From contig BFEA01000190.1 of the NCBI GenBank assembly GCA_003427395.1, positions 2,412,946 through 2,435,361 of the forward strand: a DNA stretch of 22,416 nucleotides. Reading direction: 5' to 3'. Below, piece after piece: positions 17,465-22,416 of this stretch (position 1 is the stretch's first letter; each line of letters starts with the position of its first letter). The DNA comes from Chara braunii. Its lineage: Eukaryota; Streptophyta; Charophyceae; Charales; Characeae. Made by a program: the position numbers and the translations under genes. The notes under the pieces were generated by a model. That model searched no databases, was not told where the DNA came from, and worked only from the letters and a program-made list of their open reading frames with translations.

Positions 17465-17716
17465 TGGCCCTCTCTCCACTCCTCACCAAATGTGCAAAAT
17501 GAGAATGAATCTTCCGCTAGAACGTGGAAATATGCACCACCATAAATTTTGTCTTTTGTGCATCTGGTGACTCTGGTGAGTAGTCCAGTGAGGCCCAATA
17601 ACTCCAGGCAAACTTGTTGCTTACTCAGGGTATTTGAAAAATCAACTGAAGGTGTCCATGGACTTTACTATCACAGCAAAAAACGCCTCCAACACCAGCA
17701 ATTCTTTTTACCGGAA

Positions 17717-17911
17717 ATAAAAAAATTGACTTTCAATTTCGGACCTCAACACCCAGCTGCTCATGGTGTTTTAAGATTAGTTTTGGAAATGAATGGAGAA
17801 GTGGTGGAACGTGCAGAACCACATATTGGTTTACTTCATAGAGGTACGGAAAAATTAATTGAATAAAAAACATATCTACAAGCTTTGCCTTATTTTGATC
17901 GATTAGATTAT
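17717..17911 (+). pseudogene. nad7: Mitochondrial nad7 fragment with in-frame stop
   Basis: Translation gives [20 protein letters not shown], then [20 protein letters not shown] and HRGTEKLIE, an almost exact match to residues of about 8-56 of plant NAD7 (49-kDa subunit of complex I, about 394 residues). A TAA at 17864-17866 stands where the family has Tyr (TAT), a single change. The same frame continues KTYLQALPYFDRLDY to 17911, where similarity stops abruptly; no GT donor follows. The positions of the known plant introns near codons 47 and 70 are crossed without interruption, and residues often needing RNA editing already encode the conserved amino acid. So it derives from an intronless, little-edited gene or from cDNA. 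Most likely a nuclear copy of mitochondrial DNA; a dead nuclear-transferred gene is the alternative, since the frame is open back to an ATG at 17549. Confidence 0.92.
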
Positions 17912-18135
17912 CTCGACCCTTCTGTCCTGCTGCTCAGGCCAAGAGGAGAACAACTCCCAAACACTTCACTTTTATGAGGTAGGTAGGGGTGAGTTCTGTG
18001 AGCACCCAAAAAAAAAAAAAAAAAAAGACATGCGCCTAGAGAATATTACCGTTTGAAAACACGTGAGTACTACAACAGCCACACAGTGAAAAAAGAAAGA
18101 AGAAAACGAAATGAAAAGGCAGAAAGATAAAACGA

Positions 18136-18292
18136 CAAAACCAAATCTGGGCTATCCACAAAGGCTATCTTAAAAAGGTACGGTCTCAAGCCCTGTTTCG
18201 AGGACCTGTGAGCCCAGTCAATCGTTTCTCTGCTCGGCAGCTATTCGGGGCCCTTTCCAATTCTTCTCTCTCCAAAACCAAATCTGGGCTAT
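18136..18292 (+). repeat. 20-bp direct repeats 137 bp apart
   Basis: CAAAACCAAATCTGGGCTAT occurs exactly at 18136-18155 and 18273-18292, and both are followed by a CAC-containing segment. They could be remnants of an older duplication or flank a lost insertion. The second copy ends 7 bp before the MITE at 18300. Confidence 0.85.
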
Positions 18293-18299
18293 TCACTCA

Positions 18300-18459
18300 G
18301 GGCATGCTCACACTAGCTCTTTCTAAATGTACCTGACCACACTCACGGCCAGACCTGGATGCTCCTGACTGCAATCACGTAGAGCTGAGTCAAAGAAAGG
18401 AGCACTAGCAAAGACGAAGAGATAGATGAGAGAAAAAAGCTCTTAGTGTGCGTATGCCC
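18300..18459. mobile_element. MITE, family with TCA flanks, copy 1
   Basis: Inverted ends GGGCATGCTCACACTAG (18300) and TAGTGTGCGTATGCCC (ending 18459) match with two mismatches in the first 16 positions. Direct TCA copies at 18297-18299 and 18460-18462 flank it. The interior shares CTAAATGTACCTGACCACA and CTGACTGCAAT with the copy at 20170. No coding capacity. TCA on both sides is direct, not inverted, so it is best read as a 3-bp target duplication. Confidence 0.75.
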
Positions 18460-18815
18460 TCAGTTACTCATTGGAAGGATGTCACCTCCCGGAGTACAGT
18501 CATGATAAGTTCAGGAGAGACTACACCATCTGTTCTGTTTTGAGGACTACCGTCTTCCCCCGAACACGACGCACCCTCATTTTGACTGTATCGGGCCGGA
18601 AACATGGGTTGAGGCAATTTGTGTGATCTTTGGTGTTTTCCTTGTTCGCCGTTTGGGTAATAGTTGTCGTAATTTGTTGCGGCTTTTGTGTAGCGTTTCT
18701 GCATGTGATGAAATGAAAGAGAGAGTGCCGCTCTGTAGAAACGCCATCATTGTGGGTGGTGGGGTTTCCTTGTGAGAAGGTGCAGATTAGTGGTGTGGTT
18801 TTCGCTAAATCACGA
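18460..18815. other. Unassigned sequence
   Basis: A minus-strand frame (18704-18468) is Gln/Asn/Pro-rich with no recognisable family. It may be part of a decayed, compositionally biased ORF1-like stretch running to about 19400, but stops and shifts leave it unsupported. Confidence 0.35.
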
Positions 18816-19003
18816 GGAGGTGGGTGGGTTTTGCGGGGCTTTTTGGCCCCTGCCGCGCGGGAGATGGGGTAATCCCCTGGTTAGTGAAAACAGCATCGTG
18901 GTGGGAGTTGGTGTTTTTGTATGAAGAGTGTGGGGAGGTGGGTGGGTTTGCAGGGTCTCTGTCAGCAGTTTGGGGCCTGTGGGCACAGACCCTGCCGCGC
19001 GGG
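18816..19003 (+). repeat. Diverged direct repeats, two copies of a GC-rich block
   Basis: GGAGGTGGGTGGGTTTTGCG (18816) and GGAGGTGGGTGGGTTTGCAG (18934) each precede a second shared word, CCCTGCCGCGCGGG, at 18848-18861 and 18990-19003. The order is conserved with different spacing. Confidence 0.75.
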
Positions 19004-19418
19004 TGACAGGGCAGATTGGCAGGGGCTGGTAGTAACTCTGGAGGAATAGAGGACATGATCAAGTAGCGCTGACCGCTGGTTCTTTTCTGTGGTTTTGATT
19101 GCCTTTTGTGTATGGTTTTCTTTTCACGGTTGGTGGAATTTGGGTCACTAAATTAGGGTTGTCACGACTGTTGTGATTAGAGTTTCTTGGTGATGAACTT
19201 AGATTTTGCTGATAATTTTTGTTGATTTTTCAGTGGTAGGGGCTGTGGAGTTGGTTGTGGAGTTGACTGTGGGGTGAAATCTAGTGGTGCCCTCGATGTG
19301 CTTGGCCGTTGATGCCTTGCCCGCTGAGGGCCCCATCTAATTTTGTAAGCGACGCCGGGGCCGGTTCCGGCTTTTATAAAGACTTGTATTTTTCTCAAAA
19401 AAAAAAAAAAAAAAAAAA
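19004..19418 (+). mobile_element. Probable 3' end of a poly(A)-tailed retroposon
   Basis: GC-rich sequence ends in CTTTTATAAAGACTTGTATT, TTTCTC, then a 22-base A run (about 19397-19418). The ending resembles 3' untranslated ends of plant non-LTR elements. The 5' limit is unknown. AATGAAAGA occurs after the tail and again at about 18712-18720, but that match is too weak and A-rich to be called a target duplication. Confidence 0.4.
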
Positions 19419-19419
19419 T

Positions 19420-19497
19420 GAAAGAAGAAATTCTTCAATAAATTTATATATATAAATATATATATATATATAAATTTATTGAAGAATTTCTTCTTTC
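19420..19497. repeat. Perfect long palindrome, 35-bp arms
   Basis: Arms 19420-19454 and 19463-19497 are exact reverse complements; the left begins GAAAGAAGAAATTCTTC and runs into a TA tract. The loop is 8 bases. The left arm directly abuts the A run of the preceding element. It could be a foldback element, a recent inverted duplication or a library artefact. Confidence 0.93.
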
Positions 19498-19800
19498 TTG
19501 CCACAGCCCCTTGTTTGTTGTCCTCTTCTCTCTCTCTGCCTACGGTTTACCGGGCAGTTCTGTTTGTGATGATAGTCTGTTAGGATACCTCAGCTACATG
19601 CATTACTGCACTTATACCTGGCACCTATTGTGAAAAACGGCTCGTCCGTGACCTTACCCATGCCCTATTTATTCCCTATGGGATATTGGAAGGACATGCT
19701 TGAATAAGCAAGAGCACTCATCTTAAGGTGGACTTCCTACTTATATATATAATAAACTAAACAACACTACGATAAAAATAAGAAAAATAAAAAGAGAATT
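19498..19800. other. Unassigned sequence
   Basis: Mixed sequence with a TCTCTCTC stretch near 19530 and no recognised gene or repeat. Confidence 0.4.
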
Positions 19801-20070
19801 AAAATGAGTGAGTGTGCCAGCACCTTTTCGACACCGCCATCTTTGCCGATTTTTAATTATTTTTTGGCATTGACAAATGCCCTGAAAATTTACAGATATG
19901 TAGTTTACATAATCAATAACTGATTGAAAAATTTTCAAAAAAAAAATAAAAAATTTAGGCACCGAAATAAAGTGAAAACAAAAAGTTAAAAGTGAAAAAA
20001 AACAAAATAGTGAGTGGGCGAGCACGTTTTGACACCCCCATCTTTGACGATTTTTAATGTTTTTTTTGGC
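19801..20070 (+). repeat. Direct repeat of about 68 bp, period about 203 bp
   Basis: AAAATGAGTGAGTGTGCCAG ... CACCGCCATCTTTGCCG and ATTTTTAATTATTTTTTGGC (19801-19867) recur as AAAATAGTGAGTGGGCGAGC ... CACCCCCATCTTTGACG and ATTTTTAATGTTTTTTTTGGC (20004-20070). A-rich sequence precedes each copy. They may be two units of a tandem satellite or short terminal repeats of a small element. Confidence 0.7.
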
Positions 20071-20169
20071 TTAGCAGAACCTCAAGAAAGAACGGAGAAA
20101 ACTAGACACTTGTCCGAAGAATGGGGCTTCATGTTCTGAAGATGGCTTGGTGTTGCGGGAAGGAGCTCA

Positions 20170-20306
20170 GTGCATAGACACACTAGGACACTAGGACTTC
20201 CCTAAATGTATCTGACTGCAATTCCGACTAGATGTGGACGAATCCGACTGCAATGGCGTCCACAGCTTATAATAGGAAACTTTAAGGTCCTAGTGTGAGT
20301 ATGCTC
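20170..20306. mobile_element. MITE, family with TCA flanks, copy 2
   Basis: Inverted ends GTGCATAGACACACTAGGAC (20170-20189) and GTCCTAGTGTGAGTATGCTC (ending 20306) match at 17 of 20 positions. TCA lies on both sides (20167-20169 and 20307-20309). The interior shares CTAAATGTATCTGACTGCA with copy 1. ACACTAGG is locally duplicated in the left end. The right end creates CTCACTAGCAG, a possible 3' splice-site-like sequence just before the open frame at 20295-20591. Confidence 0.78.
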
Positions 20307-20591
20307 TCACTAGCAGAAATTAAAAAGGATGTGATTTTGAAGAAAAAGAAAAGAAAAGAAGCGGATGTGGCAACTTTGGAAGGGATGTATAGAAACTTAG
20401 AAAGATATGTTCCATGCCATGACAGAACGGCAGTTAAAAAATATGTGAGGCGAGAGGCAAATATATGGCTGTCCCACGATGAGGAGAAGGCAGCTTTAAA
20501 AAGAAAAGAAAAAGGAGCGAGTGGACCGCAGGAGAGCGTTGCGGAGTGGCCTAGTGCGAGAGCCCGAAGCTGCTTGGGTGAGGCAAGGTGA
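20295..20591 (+). CDS. Unrecognised short ORF, probably a gene or transposon fragment
   Basis: The 98-codon frame starts inside the MITE end, so the first residues are not original. From about 20316 the peptide is Lys-rich and then non-repetitive (ADVATLEGMYRNLERYVPCH, DRTAVKKYVRREANIWL), ending in a low-complexity GC-rich stretch. I do not recognise a family. Its complexity sets it apart from the low-complexity frames elsewhere in the window, so it may be a remnant exon. Confidence that it is translated is low. Confidence 0.25.
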   Translation: MSMLSLAEIKKDVILKKKKRKEADVATLEGMYRNLERYVPCHDRTAVKKYVRREANIWLSHDEEKAALKRKEKGASGPQESVAEWPSARARSCLGEAR

Positions 20592-21030
20592 CGACACTGC
20601 GGGCTGGGTCCGGCGGCGGGCGCCGCACGGTTGAGTCTCCATGCTTGGCTGGTCTCATCCGCCCCTACCGCTCCTGGCCGTGGGGTTAGGCGTGGTTATG
20701 CTGGCGTGCTGAGTAGACAGTGCGCTGGTGTGTGGGTGTGGCGTGTCTGCGGGAGGATGCTTTTACACCGGGTATGAAGCTTGATCAGCGTGCTGAAGCA
20801 CATTTGATCTTAGGTAGAAACCGTACAAAGATTTTGGTTATGAAGCTGTTGAAGATGCCGTTTTAGGCGTTGACTTGTGAGGTTGCCGTTTTAGGCGCTG
20901 ATTTGCTGTGGGAGCTGAAGGAGCATGAAGAGGATTGCGCTGCTGAAGCTCTGTTGGAGATCTTCTGGTTGGAGTTGAAGATCGAAGATCCTCTTCAGAG
21001 GAACGCAGTGTGTTTGGTACGCATCGTTTG
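20592..21030 (+). other. GC-rich sequence with a possible decayed coding stretch
   Basis: A plus frame from 20775 reads MKLDQRAEAHLILGRNRTKI, reaches a stop near 20863, and continues open to about 21030 with CAAEALLEIFWLELKIEDPL. TGCCGTTTTAGGCGYTGAYT is tandemly repeated at about 20855 and 20884. No family is recognised; the stop argues against an active gene. Confidence 0.25.
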
Positions 21031-21584
21031 AGGGTTAAGTGTAGTTTTAGGGATATCTCTGTGTTTGTCTGTTTCGTAGACTAGTTATAGTGCTATTTCC
21101 GAAATTGCCTGTTTCGTTGACTTGGTGTTTTCGAGTTTTGTTTTCGAATTGGAGTGCTGCGTTTAGATTATTTCCTATTTTAGGTTATGTGTTTTGCAGG
21201 GTACGAGTTGGTGTTTTGTAGAATTCCTCTTTTTTCAAGTTTTTTGTGTTTTTGTAGGATTTTCTTTTTCATGTTTTGGTCTGTTTATTTTGAAGGATTT
21301 TCCTTCCCCTTTTTGCTATTTGTTGTTTTAGATTATGTGCTTGATCGGGTTTCTTTTTCCGTGTTCTAGTCTACTGTGTAGGATTTCCCTTTTCGATGTG
21401 TGCTGTTGTGTGTCCTTTTTATGGCTCCTGGATATTTGGGGCATTGACATGCCTATTTCTGGGTTAACATTTGTTTTTGGTTAGATATACCTTTGCTCGA
21501 ACAAAATGGCTTTTGTTTTTTATCGGCGGGCAACCCTACTTCCCTCTGTTGCTGCTGTTTAGTTCGATGCTTGGTGTGTGCGAT
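21031..21584 (+). other. T-rich sequence with degenerate TGTAGGATTTTC-type repeats
   Basis: GTAGAATTCCTCTTTTT, GTAGGATTTTCTTTTTC, GAAGGATTTTCCTTCCCC and GTAGGATTTCCCTTTTC recur at uneven spacing, and TTTTAGRTTATGTG occurs twice. Composition resembles a plant intron or untranslated region, but no flanking exon is demonstrated. Confidence 0.4.
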
Positions 21585-21888
21585 TTTTTTTTTTTTTTTT
21601 TTTTTTCGAGTATGTAGACTCTTTGTAGAGTGTCGTATGTGGGTTGGTTGGTGGTGGGAATGGAGATGGTCTCTGTGGTAGGGTTGGTGTTGTGCTAGGG
21701 TAAGGAGTGTGCAGATCTGCGCTCGGAGCAGGGCTGGTGCCGCGTTAGGGGAAAGAGTGCGGACATCGTGTATGCAGGGATGGGGCTCCGGGCTCCTGGT
21801 GGGGCAGGACAGGCTGTCGTCCCTGTTTTTGACTATCTTGATCATGTAATTGCCTTGGGCACTGGGCCTTGTTAAAAAAAAAAAAAAA
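21585..21888 (+). mobile_element. Probable retroposon 3' end with poly(A) tail
   Basis: A T run (about 21585-21606) is followed by a tandemly duplicated segment (GGTTGGTGTTGTGCTAGGGT at about 21681 and GGCTGGTGCCGCGTTAGGGG at about 21733). The 3' end GGGCACTGGGCCTTGTT is followed by 15 A (from 21874). The purine-rich low-complexity stretch after the tail hides any target duplication. Assignment rests on the tail alone. Confidence 0.35.
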
Positions 21889-21948
21889 GGGAGGGAAAAA
21901 AAAAAGAAGAAAGGAAGAAAGAAAGGGATGTATCACACTATCTGTGCT

Positions 21949-22194
21949 TTTTTTTTTTTTTTTATGATTGGCCAAATGCTGACGCTGACTTCCCAATGAC
22001 GGGGTTGGACCCCTTCCCCATGCCTCCAAATTCCCAAGACCAAGTGGAGCTCTCGTGGGCCAAGTCCCAGTAGCAGCGTCAAGCTTCCTCAAACGCCTGA
22101 ATCTGGAAACTAGACGCGATTTCTGCACATCACCTCAAACACGTCCAGATTCAGGCGTTGAGGAAAGTCAATGCTGGTACTGAGACATGGCCCC
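21949..22194 (-). mobile_element. Foldback with 51-bp arms, possibly a poly(A)-tailed element
   Basis: The left arm 22056-22107 ends CCTCAAACGCCTGAATCTGG and A. The right arm 22144-22194 starts TCCAGATTCAGGCGTTGAGG. They pair along their length with several mismatches around a 36-base loop. A T run (21949-21963) on one side could be the poly(A) tail of a minus-strand retroposon that includes the foldback; another T run begins at 22195. No target duplication is seen. Confidence 0.5.
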
Positions 22195-22256
22195 TTTTTT
22201 TTTTTTTTTTTTATAGATGTTTTGAATTAAAGGCAACCAACCGTCAGGTCAGGCGG

Positions 22257-22318
22257 CCAATAAGACACTAACCCCACCCCGGCGTCCGGGGGACACGTGG
22301 ATGAGCGCATACATAAAT
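22257..22318 (+). promoter_or_regulatory. Promoter-like motif cluster at the window edge
   Basis: CCAAT (22257-22261), ACACGTGG with a CACGTG G-box (22294-22299) and a TATA-like TACATAAAT (22310-22318) occur in the order and rough spacing of a plant promoter. No coding sequence follows within the last 100 bases, so any gene would lie beyond the window. Chance is a real alternative. Confidence 0.3.
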
Positions 22319-22416
22319 CAAATAAGCAAATAAGCTGCTTGTTGTCTTGTGGCGGCTGTGTTGACTCTTTTGGGTGAGTTGCATTCTTAGCTCACAGAGC
22401 TCGAACTAATCAGAAG

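Larger units (their letters stand above)
12960..17480 (-). pseudogene. Decayed L1-type LINE retrotransposon, 3'-truncated
   Basis: Minus-strand pieces fall in LINE order from right to left: ORF1-like segments (17253 down to about 15508), an APE-type endonuclease (14474-13611), the linker before the reverse transcriptase (13550-13266), and the first part of the reverse transcriptase (13235-12960). Frameshifts and stops separate them. The palm motif with catalytic Asp residues is absent, because similarity stops just after a TPGRDG motif. LINE copies are usually cut at the 5' end, so losing the 3' half implies a later deletion or rearrangement. Retroposon E splits ORF1 and F lies near its upstream end. 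The extent to the right is uncertain. Plant L1-like affiliation is inference from the motifs. Confidence 0.8.

Noticed and set aside
17549-17866. Functional nuclear nad7 gene
   Set aside because: The frame stops after about 50 family residues, the rest of the protein is absent and no splice donor follows.
18805-19398. Pro/Thr-rich minus-strand gag-like protein
   Set aside because: Frames are short and interrupted, no zinc knuckle is seen, and the opposite strand ends in a poly(A) tail, which favours a plus-strand element.
20521-20700. rRNA or tRNA gene in the GC-rich stretch
   Set aside because: No recognisable conserved rRNA segments or tRNA cloverleaf could be found.

Overview
This window reads as repeat-dense nuclear DNA of a streptophyte (land plant or charophyte alga). 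Three things point there. A 65-codon piece of the mitochondrial complex I gene nad7 matches the plant-type protein closely. A decayed LINE carries an APE-type endonuclease and the start of a reverse transcriptase like those of plant L1 elements. There are many small TIR elements, foldbacks and poly(A)-tailed retroposons. I found no intact protein-coding gene, no tRNA, no rRNA and no CRISPR array. At least 17 A or T runs of 14 bases or more lie in 22 kb, and several are retroposon tails.

Layout. 1-830: a (TC)n microsatellite and two diverged copies of a GAA-rich block. 830-1709: mostly unassigned, with a GC-rich repeat cluster. 1710-2451: a long minus-strand retroposon copy (copy A). 2452-3239: a short TIR element with GC-rich arms and a perfect 9-bp target duplication; it contains a sequencing-adapter junction. 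3240-5300: unassigned C-rich sequence, retroposon copies B and C, and fragments of copy A's internal repeat. 5400-8400: inverted repeats, a poly(A) insertion, retroposon core D, a miRNA-like hairpin, a retroposon reduced to its tail (copy G), a 58-bp tandem duplication, a 31-bp-TIR MITE and degenerate repeats. 8916-9828: a 0.9-kb TIR element built like the one at 2461. 9830-12950: AT-rich, no recognisable genes, a few foldbacks. 12960-17480: a minus-strand LINE pseudogene split by retroposon E and preceded by retroposon F, each with a 12-bp target duplication. 17717-17911: the nad7 fragment. 18300-20310: two MITEs of one family, a long palindrome and a 200-bp-period repeat. 20300-22416: an unrecognised short ORF, T-rich sequence, two poly(A)-ended regions and promoter-like motifs at the right edge.

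Insertion order is partly readable. The LINE came first, then E and F landed in it. The 9-bp-TSD element landed at the 5' edge of copy A. B landed inside a segment resembling copy A's internal repeat. Two 38-bp palindromes (2967-3004, 17373-17410) are the joined 19-bp Tn5 mosaic ends typical of Nextera mate-pair libraries. They are assembly artefacts, so the sequence next to them needs checking.

Family assignments come from reading the sequence and memory of the families; no search was run.
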